Shown: positions 9,701-18,277, numbered from the stretch's first letter. The stretch is DNA of 64,000 nt from Legionella_A sp963772805 (GCA_963772805.1 CAVYYU010000008.1:372001-436000), one strand, 5' to 3'. Translations and numbers: made by a program. Notes: generated from the sequence alone by a model not told the origin.

Positions 9701-12345
9701 TGAGTGAAGCCAAACAGTATGGGGTGGTCTTATCAGTGAAGCTTGCCGAAGGGGTCACATTACCTGCAGCATTAACCTTACTCAGCAAGCTAGGAGATCC
9801 CCCTTTTTTTTTAGATCAACTGTCAGGAAGTAATAGTCATACTCTGGCCATTGTCACCCAGCACCCTGACTTAAGTATCGCGACCCTCAACAAGATGCTG
9901 AAAACACCGATGGTGATTGATATCTCGGAAGTTGATGCAAGCGAGTTGTTAAGCAAAATTGATGGGCACTTTAATAAAATTAATACACGTTTTGAGTTTA
10001 GCGAACAGCAAGGTGCGCTGTTGACGGCGTTAGATGCAGGCGAGACCGTCATTTTAACAGGCGAGTTCAAGCCTGAACTGATTGAGTCACTGGCGCCGTT
10101 GCTCATGGCGCGCAGTGGTACTGATATCGCAGAAGGCCAGCTCATTTTGCTAAGCCGCAATCAGGATGACTTTCGTTTTCTACCGCCAGCGAATGAAAGC
10201 GTGCATGTATTGGATAGTAATACGACTGTAGACCGCAATGAGATGGCGGTACTTGAAGCAAAGCGTGCATATAAACTCGCTTTTCCAGAAGCTGGCGATG
10301 CGTGGGTGGGTCTTGAGAAACTCCCTCATGAGGCTATTGATACGGGCGATCTTGATTTAACCGACAGCAAGCTAAAAACCATGGATTTTCTAGATGGCCG
10401 AATGAAGCAAGTTGAAACACTGTTTACTTATTCGCCGCACGTGTTCCTGTCAGGGTTAACGGGCAGTGGCAAAAGTACTTTTATGCTACGCCAATGGAAA
10501 GAAAAACATCCGGCCTGTTATTTTGAAAAAACAGGGCTTGCAGCTTGGGCGAGTGATAATCATACGGATGAGCTAAAAACTTTATTTATTGATGAAGCCA
10601 ATATTTCTCAAAGTGAATACAGCCAATTTGAGGGTCTTTATAATACGCCGCCGGGCATTTTGATTGATAATAAATACTATCCATTATCTAAAAACCACAA
10701 AGTCATTTTTGCTGGTAATCCCATAAGTTACGGCGATGGACGATATCTGGGGTCGTTCTTCAAGCGTCATGGTGGCAGTATCCTGTTTAAGGCGTTACCA
10801 CACTACGTATTGTATGAAGAGGTTATTCTTCCTATTTTTGAAAGCATATATGATCCTGTCCAAATTCAAATGATTGCCACACCATTTTTAACCTCGCAGC
10901 AATTTGCCAATAATGCTGCCGGAAAAATAGTTATAAGCCCCAGAGAGCTCAGCACTATGGCTCTTTTAACTAAAGTCTATTTGAAAAACAACCCCGAAGC
11001 CGATGCTAAATCCGTGGCTGAATACTATGCATATCAAATCACTTTATTAAGTTTGCCAGAAGTATTACAGGCAAGATTTAAGAAACAGTTTCAATCTCCT
11101 GTGCTATTACAACGCGAGGTGAGTGTCAAGCTGGCTGATGACCGTTTTGTGCTCACTGAAACAAGGCAGAAACTCGCGCAGTGTATCGATGACTTGCTGG
11201 CACTGAGAGCGCATCGGCTAACGCTCGTGAGAAGTGCTGTTCATGACGACGAACTCTATGGTGGATTAGGCGGTCTGGTGATTGAAGGTGAGCCTGGTAT
11301 TGGTAAAAGTAAGCTTGTCACGCGCCAATTGACTAAAAATGGGTTTAGCAAAGAAGACAATGCTGGCAAAGCGCGTTTCTATATTATCCCGGCATCCATG
11401 GGGTATGAGGTTAAACAAACAATGTTGCTGAAAGCATTTCATGAAGGCAATGTTGTGTTGATTGATGAAATAAACGCATCACCATCAATGGAGCGCCTCA
11501 TTAATAGTCTTCTGACGGGTTATACGCTTGATGGCAGGCGGCCAGCTACACCGGGGTTCTTGCTTATCGGTACCCAAAATCCGTTTTACATGGCCGGGCG
11601 ACGCAAACAAAGTGATGCCGTGAAAAAACGTATGTTGCAGTACGATTTGCCAGCTTATGCCGATGATGAAATGAAGTCTATCTTAAGCGTCAGAGGTGGA
11701 TTAGATGACGATTCTATTGACTGCCTAATCAAACAGCATCATCAACAGGAAGCTGACGCCAAAGCAAACCATTTTCCACGGCCATGCTTTAGAAATTTGA
11801 TAAAAAATTTCAATATGCTGTGCAATGCGAGGGCTAGTGTTGAGCGACCGGATATTGGAGTCACGGTGGATCACGAAAAAATTCGCATGGAAGAAATTAC
11901 TAACAAAATTTCAGAGCGAGTTGCAATTCAATTATCGAGGTTGAACAGTAAGATTCAAGCTATCAATCATCCTGAGGAACGCGCTGCTGCCAATTTGTTA
12001 TACGTTAAATTAGCGGCCACGAAGAGCACTCTTGAGGATAAATTCAAAACGTTTTTCACTTATAAAAAAACAAATGGTGCCGGTACTACGAATACGATTA
12101 CAACATACAAGCAGGAATTTTTACACGCATGCAAAGTTGCAATTGATGACTCCATGCCTGATTTGGAAAAATATCTTGGTTGGTGTGATTACCTTATAAA
12201 TTTGCTTAAGGCTATTGCAAACGCCGTTATCAAAGTTGTAACACTCGGACTTAGTGGAAATTTTTTCATCCCTGTCTATTCTGAAGCAGTGCAGGCTGTT
12301 GAGGATCTGCGGTTGCATGACACGGAGTATTTGTCGCAATTATAA
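6757..12345 (+). CDS. Giant LRR / transglutaminase-like / tandem AAA ATPase protein
   Basis: A 1862-aa protein of unknown role. The open frame begins at a GTG (6745), but the ATG at 6757 has GAAG six bases upstream and is preferred. Visible parts in order: an N-terminal region of about 240 aa; a short leucine-rich-repeat-like block (about 245-345, e.g. APQLKELKLARCEAL, APKLKSLDISRCSHL); a transglutaminase-like domain with an apparent Cys-His-Asp triad, C572 in GACRHRAVAF, H600 in CHASVEIFY and D615 in WVAQDLGG; a long middle region; then two AAA modules. AAA1 has GLTGSGKST (K1239) and LFIDEAN (D1279). AAA2 has GEPGIGKSK (K1517), VVLIDEIN (D1570) and sensor-like GTQNP. The AAA parts resemble the dynein/midasin/MoxR (AAA_5) type. 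The C-terminus has a hydrophobic stretch near residue 1825. Candidates are a secreted effector or a defence/remodelling ATPase; neither is proven. Confidence 0.8.
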   Translation: MPEMSSLKIPKEFFYTASRSELGFSSRPSSRIAPQRLINGQSDFYIHEGETRKSECKTLILNHWHIALWEHVLERLSAAGFVIMCPVKDEFRPLNFNESMQHDVLFDQAVRDPKALREAYCQKYEVSADQVMVVDDASWSSLIDAQILGAVTIDLENIALSLATNENNLRPYLSAQLQAGRVIKQTKIYSGMLVFFYALIAEYKDYSAQFRIEPRGLFPEPDNYYCADEGLSIGDFLIPYKHLAAVEKIKLSNSTILATDLGKVFEYAPQLKELKLARCEALTGELPDSLNLPALETLSIVGPGLRAVNLYKLVYQAPKLKSLDISRCSHLITPDIVRELEKIAPNLVIINPDFYLNPGASGSAQIDAAPTNHGGQFNLKRIFFAREGHSPEPWDYRLRTFNNLEINSKACEASQAFKLQSTGDFDLIDLPAILISKEDVFEALPKHTHEANHFYGQCTLTLNDQWQVLPSLSPEECITHLHLNKPDTGILIQYSRRDNLHYIKSTNDKNTTVEIDFNVRVPTFIPPALPDDISEQVSLFRAFASKPLVMDTKPTTGNDYLQALMTQKTGACRHRAVAFKAWMDNHHQDIPCQIVMNDCHASVEIFYNNHWVAQDLGGTAATLVVNSSNKPVSQKIKDNQQTLHAVTCAHGTNQLLKIHNQDDLYTTALALQALAKSKGQPVFRADSPDDLICSSYFVKRDRRQAKLEEGSGGRLHNFLTTYTDKSNPPLIIVNYDAFHARDIVRFNQLIDEERFADGTPVPQGAVIVGLINPDAPDSYHGADLDSRMTVTTLDTIALVKLPTPDKGAGVGMDKTANIELFNSGLWRSLLLGGWTLGETGLVFKPGAFVRAIEEGISNFVFHNAPRTNQNFTAFVDQMRLFGGFDCEGEWLILPDDFLIDYKEGFDWTALSSSFTLSKSAVSGRDDVVLNGQRASYFLSQFECDNQRKTLIEQPGFIEESEGKTLSIYLTHEIGEQAWAQLLSEAKQYGVVLSVKLAEGVTLPAALTLLSKLGDPPFFLDQLSGSNSHTLAIVTQHPDLSIATLNKMLKTPMVIDISEVDASELLSKIDGHFNKINTRFEFSEQQGALLTALDAGETVILTGEFKPELIESLAPLLMARSGTDIAEGQLILLSRNQDDFRFLPPANESVHVLDSNTTVDRNEMAVLEAKRAYKLAFPEAGDAWVGLEKLPHEAIDTGDLDLTDSKLKTMDFLDGRMKQVETLFTYSPHVFLSGLTGSGKSTFMLRQWKEKHPACYFEKTGLAAWASDNHTDELKTLFIDEANISQSEYSQFEGLYNTPPGILIDNKYYPLSKNHKVIFAGNPISYGDGRYLGSFFKRHGGSILFKALPHYVLYEEVILPIFESIYDPVQIQMIATPFLTSQQFANNAAGKIVISPRELSTMALLTKVYLKNNPEADAKSVAEYYAYQITLLSLPEVLQARFKKQFQSPVLLQREVSVKLADDRFVLTETRQKLAQCIDDLLALRAHRLTLVRSAVHDDELYGGLGGLVIEGEPGIGKSKLVTRQLTKNGFSKEDNAGKARFYIIPASMGYEVKQTMLLKAFHEGNVVLIDEINASPSMERLINSLLTGYTLDGRRPATPGFLLIGTQNPFYMAGRRKQSDAVKKRMLQYDLPAYADDEMKSILSVRGGLDDDSIDCLIKQHHQQEADAKANHFPRPCFRNLIKNFNMLCNARASVERPDIGVTVDHEKIRMEEITNKISERVAIQLSRLNSKIQAINHPEERAAANLLYVKLAATKSTLEDKFKTFFTYKKTNGAGTTNTITTYKQEFLHACKVAIDDSMPDLEKYLGWCDYLINLLKAIANAVIKVVTLGLSGNFFIPVYSEAVQAVEDLRLHDTEYLSQL

Positions 12346-12355
12346 TAGGGGCTAT

Positions 12356-13492
12356 TTAGAACCGTATACATCGTTTAAATCCCCTTACCACATAGTTATT
12401 ACTCCTGTTTAGCATCAGCATGCATTGATCGATGCTCGCTTCTAGTCCACTGGAATATTTTGTCGTTAGTATGTCGGGTTGTTTTTTTGCCTCCTCTAAA
12501 ATGGTTTTTATTTCTGCTAATGATCCTGCTTTAGAAATGGTTTTAATTAAGCGGCAGGTAGCTTCCACTTTTTTAGCGGTTAATGCACTGCTTCTAAATA
12601 GATGCGTTATGAAAGAAGGCTCAAATTCACCCTTATCATTCATTGAACCGCGTGAGTTAATGTATTGATAAAGCTCTCCAATGCAGTTTTTTTTAGTCTT
12701 ATTAAGATGCATTGGTTTAATGGTGTGCAATAAATGGTGTTTGGCAAGCATTGCCGACTTGGTTTCAAGGCTGGCATCCTGCTTATCTTCATGCGCTATT
12801 TTATCTAGATTGGCTAGCACATCTAGAACATATGTTTGATCAGAATTATCTTGGTAATCGTGGGCCTTTGCTAGTTTTTTAATTATTAAGGGATTATTTT
12901 TCAGAAAGCTGGCATCATTAATATCTGGGCGATTCGATTTCACAAATAATAGAGCTTTTACGGTGTTAATTGTCAGTGGATTATTTTTTTTTGAGTCTTT
13001 GAAAAATCCGGGATAGTCATCGGTTAAATCTGACCAGGCATCCAGGCTTACAGGGCTCTTGCTTCGCGTTAAGTGTGAGCAATGTAAATCTCCTCGCTCT
13101 TCCAACTGTAAAGCCATGCCGATATCGACACATACAATCTTACGATTCGGAGCAGGGGTTGCAACAAAATTTTTAGGTGAGCTTGCGTCAACAACAATTC
13201 TTCCTGAGTGATTGAATATGTCAACTAAAGCCGCACTGATTTCTTTGTCTGAGGCTTGTTTGCCTGTTATAAAAGGACAAACCCATCCTTTGCCATGGTT
13301 GGGGTCATCGGTTACGTATGCTTGAGGGGAAATATGATGATTGAGTTCATTCCATAAACGCACAGCCCTCTCTGGCTCATCGGTCGTATTACTTATATTT
13401 TTTTGAATTTTAAGAATCAACGTTCCATCCTCACTTTTATAAGCCCGGTTGTAATTACCCTGGCCATGGAGCGTCCATGTTGGTGCTGGCAT
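12356..13492 (-). CDS. Orphan protein with kinase-fold-like N-terminus
   Basis: A 378-aa protein of no family I can name with certainty. The N-terminal half has features of a kinase-like fold: a glycine-rich loop HGQGNYNRAY (residues 9-18), a possible ATP-binding Lys in LILKIQ (K28), a catalytic-loop-like VDASSPKNFV (D102, N108) and a metal-site-like CVDIGMALQ (D123). This order of loop, Lys, DxxxxxN and D recalls inositol-polyphosphate-kinase-like and other divergent kinases. The C-terminal 240 residues are helical and Lys/Asn-rich without recognisable motifs. It is convergent with the giant LRR/AAA gene (10-bp gap) and divergent from the 881-aa gene. Kinase-like effectors are common in Legionellales, so a host-directed role is possible, but this is inference. 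Confidence 0.6.
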   Translation of the reverse strand: MPAPTWTLHGQGNYNRAYKSEDGTLILKIQKNISNTTDEPERAVRLWNELNHHISPQAYVTDDPNHGKGWVCPFITGKQASDKEISAALVDIFNHSGRIVVDASSPKNFVATPAPNRKIVCVDIGMALQLEERGDLHCSHLTRSKSPVSLDAWSDLTDDYPGFFKDSKKNNPLTINTVKALLFVKSNRPDINDASFLKNNPLIIKKLAKAHDYQDNSDQTYVLDVLANLDKIAHEDKQDASLETKSAMLAKHHLLHTIKPMHLNKTKKNCIGELYQYINSRGSMNDKGEFEPSFITHLFRSSALTAKKVEATCRLIKTISKAGSLAEIKTILEEAKKQPDILTTKYSSGLEASIDQCMLMLNRSNNYVVRGFKRCIRF

Positions 13493-13832
13493 TTGTCAAA
13501 TCCCCGTATATTTAATGCAGCAAATTTAATTGCTTGTTACTATTTAAGCCGAGATTTTATTATATATCACCTGTATGGAACAATGCGCGGACGCGTCATT
13601 ATAGCGAGGTTACCAAGATTTTATTGTCTTGTTGCACATCACCCAGGATAGATAGCGCTGTTACCTTCAGTTACTGCAGCAAAATTGGGGTTATGATCAA
13701 CAATTTATGGCAAGTAGGGATGTGGATTGCAGTTAAAAAGGACGCAATCCAACCCACAGTTCTGATTGAATATTACGCAGTCGGCTTATTTGTGGCGCAA
13801 TTTATGCTTTGAATTTAGAGCGAGATTTGTTT
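13493..13832. other. Divergent intergenic region, 340 bp
   Basis: This AT-rich spacer separates two divergent orphan genes and must hold their promoters. A small palindrome-like GCGCGGACGCGTC sits near 13584-13596. One 92-codon open frame (13534-13812, plus) crosses it but shows no ribosome-binding site or recognisable composition. No convincing promoter pair or RNA gene was identified. Confidence 0.4.
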
Positions 13833-16454
13833 ATGCCAGGCCAGTTCGAAGAAAAAAAATCCGAATATATTATTCCGAAAGCTTCATTTTTTTCTAGCCA
13901 ACCAGAATCAAATCCACCTGCATTCAACCTTTCAAGCAACAAGAAGGTTCACCCGGCTATTAAATATTTTCATCAGTTACAAAGGGCTACACCCTTAACG
14001 CAGTTGCAAGCGTATTTAGCAGATTTTTCTAAACCCAAATCAATAGATTCTGAAACCTTTGTCGAAGGTGTGAAAAAATTTATTCAGCTGGCAAACAGTA
14101 ATCCTGCCGATGAGGAGGAAAAACATTCTAGAAAGGGTCTATACGGAAACAATGATGCAGGGCTGCACTACAACAATGATTTAGTCAAAATGTGGAATGC
14201 GTCTAATGTTGGCGATAAATCCATTAAGGCATCGCAAGTGTCAACGCTTGCTGCCTCAGGATGGGATTCAACGTGTCAGGATGGATTTAATACATTAATT
14301 TATAAGGGGCAGCAACCTGCTCAGGCATTAGATGAATTAGTAAAAGGACCAACGGTTATTGATTGCGGTATGTTTAGTCAGTTAAGTCTTTGGTTTGGTA
14401 TTCGATATATGCTAGGGAATGAGCGATTTAACCAATGCTTTGGGCGAGCGCCATTTTTTATAACTCAGGTTGTTTACAATGCTATTGGGCATAGCTACGA
14501 ACCGTATTCTGGGAGTCCACTTTATTCCTTTTTATCAACAATAGAAAAAGCAGAAGTGCCCACTGTTACCGTCAAACATATTGCGAATTCCCCACTCTAT
14601 CCTTTGAAGCACCCGGGCGGAAACTATGATGGTGAAAATTGCATTGTGATTGGCGACAACTATTATATTTTTGATCCACATTTAGAGAATACGCAGGGGC
14701 TTACTGAGTCAGCCGTCATGGAGCTTTTACGTCAATCATTCAATGAGGAAAGAAAACAATATGACGATGACCGATTAGCGCTGTATGCCGAAAACCCTGG
14801 GAATTTTCATCCGCCCTTATCTCAAACGTTTGGTGAATTAATAAAAATGGCTGACGAATTACGTGATACAAAGCTCGAGGAAGAAGAGTTTTTTAAGGTG
14901 GTACAAAATCCTGCTTTAGAATTAACTTTTGATTTGCATAAATTTTCAAAGTGGTTGAAAGCACTGGAAAGCAACGCGCTGGTAGATGCAAGCGGGTATT
15001 CATCACAAGCGATTGACCATGCGCGTCTTCCTGGTGAATTACTCAAGGTGATTCCATTTGAAAATAAATTATCCATGGATTTTTATCAATTTAAACAGGC
15101 TACGTCGCAACAAAAAGAATTAATGGCGTTGAGCATGCAATTTTGCAAAAGCATGGTAGCTGGCGAATCTAAACTGCTTATCTTGAGTGGAAAGGCTGGT
15201 GTCGGTAAAACAGCATCGGCTGTTTGCGCTGCTAAAGAATTAGCGGCTATAGGTAAAAAAGTAGCGTGGATTTCTGAAGTGATGGTTCATGGGTGGGCTG
15301 CTCAAGCCGAGAGCATCGCGGATCTTGACAAGTGTGGGCTTGAAATTGATAACTTATTAGCGACGAACCCGGATGTTGTATTTCTTGACGATGATAATTT
15401 GGCAGGGTTTAACGGCCAGTTATTGTTAGAGAAATTATATTCCTGGTATGTGGAAAATCCAGGAAAAGGGTTGTTGATTACGTCCAACGAGCCTATTCAA
15501 TTTAAAAATTGTTATGGCTATAAGCTGGATGGACAATATCACTATCCTCCATTTAGTGATTATCATTCTGCACAATATTTAAATTGGCAGCATAAAACAG
15601 ATTTATCGGGTGAAAGTTTACGTTCAAAACGTGATGGGCAATCGATAGGCGCTATAGTGAGTGATTCAGTTTGGAAATCCAACGAGGGAAATTTAAGAGA
15701 CGTTGAGCTTATTCCTGGGTTTGATTACAGTATTGACATAGCACCTATTTGTCGATCACTCCATGCGACTTGCGCTATGGGAGATGCTTACGATAAGTTG
15801 CGGCCTATACAGCAACGGTGGCTTAGGGTGTATGGGGTTGGTCATGGTAATCTCAAATCAGCAAACTCAAAGAACTTTGAAAAAAGCACATGCAAAACGA
15901 TAGCACTTGAAATGAGGGAAGATATTGGTAGCTGTTATGGATATTGCGAGTCCATGGGGTATCTAATTAGTGTGCTCAATTATGCGCATGATCAAGGTGG
16001 AAGACGGATCATTTTGATTAATCAGACCAGCTTTAGTACCGAGCAATTGTTAGCTCAAATTAAAAAAAATCTTCCGAGCTCTGAGCGCGAACGAACATGG
16101 TCGCGTTTGATGCTGTTACTTTGTGAAACAGAAGATTCGATTTTTAAATGCGATGGATTTGATGGTCATGTTGAAAATGATACCACAAAGAGTGATTTTG
16201 ATAGTGAGCGGAACAACGGTGGATATCATCCTGATTTTTGCTCTGGGAAGCCCACGATTGAAGACCGATTTTTAAGTGATAGGCTCGGACGAATAAAGCC
16301 TGCCATTAGGTCGTGCTTTGAATATCGTTCTCATCGTAGGGTAATTGATATTTCATTATTCAAGGCGAAGGGCCACACATCAAGTGAAGCTAAGGTGGAT
16401 GGTGATGTTCTCATGGTCAATCAGGAAAAAAGTACTTTAAACAAAGATGCTTGA
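13833..16454 (+). CDS. Cys-domain plus P-loop NTPase orphan protein
   Basis: An 873-aa protein from the preferred ATG at 13833; the frame is open from a TTG at 13809, but GAGCGAG eight bases before 13833 supports the later start. The N-terminal third has a papain/transglutaminase-fold-like pattern: Cys178 in VIDCGMFSQL, His260 in LKHPGGNYDG and Asp281 in YYIFDPH. The middle has a DnaC/IstB-like P-loop domain: Walker A SGKAGVGKTAS (K459), Walker B VVFLDDDN (near D519) and sensor-1-like LLITSNEP. The C-terminal 300 residues carry no motif I recognise. Its pairing of a Cys-catalytic-like domain with an NTPase echoes the giant protein at 6757-12345, suggesting related roles. Function unknown; the Cys-triad assignment is tentative. 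Confidence 0.7.
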   Translation: MPGQFEEKKSEYIIPKASFFSSQPESNPPAFNLSSNKKVHPAIKYFHQLQRATPLTQLQAYLADFSKPKSIDSETFVEGVKKFIQLANSNPADEEEKHSRKGLYGNNDAGLHYNNDLVKMWNASNVGDKSIKASQVSTLAASGWDSTCQDGFNTLIYKGQQPAQALDELVKGPTVIDCGMFSQLSLWFGIRYMLGNERFNQCFGRAPFFITQVVYNAIGHSYEPYSGSPLYSFLSTIEKAEVPTVTVKHIANSPLYPLKHPGGNYDGENCIVIGDNYYIFDPHLENTQGLTESAVMELLRQSFNEERKQYDDDRLALYAENPGNFHPPLSQTFGELIKMADELRDTKLEEEEFFKVVQNPALELTFDLHKFSKWLKALESNALVDASGYSSQAIDHARLPGELLKVIPFENKLSMDFYQFKQATSQQKELMALSMQFCKSMVAGESKLLILSGKAGVGKTASAVCAAKELAAIGKKVAWISEVMVHGWAAQAESIADLDKCGLEIDNLLATNPDVVFLDDDNLAGFNGQLLLEKLYSWYVENPGKGLLITSNEPIQFKNCYGYKLDGQYHYPPFSDYHSAQYLNWQHKTDLSGESLRSKRDGQSIGAIVSDSVWKSNEGNLRDVELIPGFDYSIDIAPICRSLHATCAMGDAYDKLRPIQQRWLRVYGVGHGNLKSANSKNFEKSTCKTIALEMREDIGSCYGYCESMGYLISVLNYAHDQGGRRIILINQTSFSTEQLLAQIKKNLPSSERERTWSRLMLLLCETEDSIFKCDGFDGHVENDTTKSDFDSERNNGGYHPDFCSGKPTIEDRFLSDRLGRIKPAIRSCFEYRSHRRVIDISLFKAKGHTSSEAKVDGDVLMVNQEKSTLNKDA

Positions 16455-16503
16455 AATAAAGAGGATGAATGCCATTTTGAAAACATGGATTGTTGAATTC
16501 TCT

Positions 16504-16541
16504 AACCCAACATGCTTCGGCGTGGATTAACGTTGGGTTGC
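16504..16541. repeat. Small palindrome upstream of hipB
   Basis: AACCCAAC (16504-16511) is inverted as GTTGGGTT (16532-16539), with an inner CATGC-TTCG-GCGTG hairpin. The 10-mer GTTGGGTTGC at 16532-16541 recurs exactly at 18228-18237 after hipA. It could be a REP-like repeat or, being 65 bp before hipB, an operator. No U-run follows. Confidence 0.5.
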
Positions 16542-16605
16542 CCACCCACTCTTTGCTTGCTATGAGGTAATATGTTGCCTATAATCAACTTATATCCTAT
16601 TAAAG

Positions 16606-16965
16606 ATGGATAAATCCAACATGGGTAGAATAAGTCGCTTTGCCAATACACCGCCTGCTGCTGTTGAAAGTATCATCACACAACTGGGTAAAAATATACG
16701 CATTGCGCGTTTGCGGCGCCAAATGAGGTTGGTCGATTTAGCTGAGCGAGTAGGGGTTTCTCGTTATGTAATGTCTGATATTGAAAAAGGCAAGCCAACC
16801 ACTGCAATAGGATCATATATTGCTGCGTTGTGGGTATTGAATTTGACGGATGATTTGTATCAAATTGGCTCTCCCGATAAGGATTTGGAAGGGAAAGTTT
16901 TAGAAAGTGCACGCGCACCTAAAACAGCGCCAAAACGTCAGAAGGAATTAGACAATGATTTCTGA
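16606..16965 (+). CDS. hipB: HipB-like antitoxin, XRE-family HTH
   Basis: A 119-aa DNA-binding protein expected to neutralise the HipA kinase next door and repress the shared promoter. The helix-turn-helix is visible at about residues 25-80, with IRIARLRRQMRLVDLAERVG, VSRYVMSDIEKGKP and a trailing helix; this is the classic Cro/CI layout. The C-terminus is basic and disordered (APKTAPKRQKELD). Its stop overlaps the start of hipA by 11 bp, implying translational coupling. The ATG at 16606 is used; the in-frame ATG at 16621 is an alternative. It is somewhat longer than E. coli HipB (88 aa). Confidence 0.88.
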   Translation: MDKSNMGRISRFANTPPAAVESIITQLGKNIRIARLRRQMRLVDLAERVGVSRYVMSDIEKGKPTTAIGSYIAALWVLNLTDDLYQIGSPDKDLEGKVLESARAPKTAPKRQKELDNDF

Positions 16966-18220
16966 CCGCAGTTGTTATGTGTATTTGGTTCCGCCAGGCG
17001 GCACTGAGTTTGTGACGGCGGGACGCTTGAAGTATTCCAAAACCAGAGAAGGTTTAGCTATTGGTACGTTCTTTTATGGAAAAAAATATTTAGCGCGACC
17101 TGATGCCGTTGAACTTGATCCAACGGAGCTTAAGCTCTCCACGCAACAATACACAACTGGGCGTTTAAATGGATTTTTTGGGGTTATTCGAGATGCTATG
17201 CCGGACTATTGGGGGCGTTGTGTTATTGAAAGAAATGCCCGTAGGCAGGGACTGATCGAATTTGATTACTTATTGGAAGGTCCTGATGACCGTGCCGGTG
17301 CCTTAGGTTTTGGGTTGCGTCCTGAGCCACCAGCCCCTTGTCGTGCTTTTAACCAAACCTTGCAGTTGAGCGCGCTTCAAGAGATGGCTTATAACATTAT
17401 GAATGACATCTCACTCCATGATCCGGTCGCTGCCCGGCAGGTTCAAGAACTGTTGCTAGCAGGAACGTCCATGGGTGGGGCACGACCCAAGGCTGTGGTT
17501 GAAGACAACGACAGCTTATGGATTGCAAAATTTAGTAGTCCTCATGATCGCTGGAATCAGCCTGTTGTCGAGCATGCATTTCTCAACCTCGCAAAATTAT
17601 GTGGTCTTCAGGTTGCGGATAGCAAAATATGTGTTGTTTCTGATAAGGATGTTTTGTTGGTCAGGCGCTTTGATAGAGAAAAAACCGCGTCTGGGTATAG
17701 ACGGCATCGGATGGTGAGCGCCTTAACTTTGTTAAAATCGGAAGAAAGCCCTGTTGCAAGAGAATCTTGGTCTTATTTGTTGCTTGCAGATGAGATTCGA
17801 CGATGCACTGACACACCCAAATCATGTCTTCGCGAATTGTTCAGCCGTATGTGTTTTAATGCCATAGTTTCTAATCTTGATGATCATCCTCGCAATCATG
17901 CGCTGATTGCAACTAATCATCATTGGCGACTGAGCCCAGCCTATGATCTGACACCCACACCAAGTATTGCGCAAGATGCGCGCTTTCTTGCGATGAGCTG
18001 TGGACAGCACGGGCGTCTTGCGACTTATGACAATCTATTAACAAGGCATGCACGCTTTTTTTTGTCAAAAGAAGAGGCTCAGGCAATACTTGATGGAATC
18101 ATCACGACAGTAAAGCAACAATGGGATTCTTGTTTGCGTCGGGCTGGGGCGACTGATAAAGACTGCAGAGCGATTGCATCCTCATGTCTTTATGAGGGGT
18201 TTTATTATGTTAATTATTAG
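16955..18220 (+). CDS. hipA: HipA-like serine/threonine kinase toxin
   Basis: Toxin of a type II toxin-antitoxin pair; HipA of E. coli phosphorylates glutamyl-tRNA synthetase and causes persistence, but targets of divergent members vary. At 421 aa it is full length for the family. The N-terminal subdomain is followed by LLAGTSMGGARPKAVVED (P-loop-like GGARPK), LVRRFDRE, HRMVSALTLL, and the catalytic/metal stretch FNAIVSNLDDHPRNHAL with the downstream LSPAYDLTPTP. All core kinase residues therefore look present, so the toxin is probably active. It overlaps hipB by 11 bp and converges on gltA. Confidence 0.92.
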   Translation: MISDRSCYVYLVPPGGTEFVTAGRLKYSKTREGLAIGTFFYGKKYLARPDAVELDPTELKLSTQQYTTGRLNGFFGVIRDAMPDYWGRCVIERNARRQGLIEFDYLLEGPDDRAGALGFGLRPEPPAPCRAFNQTLQLSALQEMAYNIMNDISLHDPVAARQVQELLLAGTSMGGARPKAVVEDNDSLWIAKFSSPHDRWNQPVVEHAFLNLAKLCGLQVADSKICVVSDKDVLLVRRFDREKTASGYRRHRMVSALTLLKSEESPVARESWSYLLLADEIRRCTDTPKSCLRELFSRMCFNAIVSNLDDHPRNHALIATNHHWRLSPAYDLTPTPSIAQDARFLAMSCGQHGRLATYDNLLTRHARFFLSKEEAQAILDGIITTVKQQWDSCLRRAGATDKDCRAIASSCLYEGFYYVNY

Positions 18221-18227
18221 GAGAAAT

Positions 18228-18255
18228 GTTGGGTTGCTAAAACACGCAACCCAAC
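18228..18255. terminator. Perfect hairpin between hipA and gltA
   Basis: GTTGGGTTGC (18228-18237) and GCAACCCAAC (18246-18255) form a perfect 10-bp stem with an 8-base loop, 8 bp after the hipA stop and 23 bp beyond the gltA stop. It lies between convergent genes, a natural terminator site, but has no U-tract on either strand, so a repeat element is equally possible. The same 10-mer is found before hipB. Confidence 0.5.
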
Positions 18256-18277
18256 GCATAAACATACGAGTTTCGGG

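Noticed and set aside
13534..13812. A 92-codon plus-strand open frame in the spacer before the 881-aa gene
   Set aside because: No ribosome-binding site, no motif, and it overlaps the TTG region of the next gene; likely chance.
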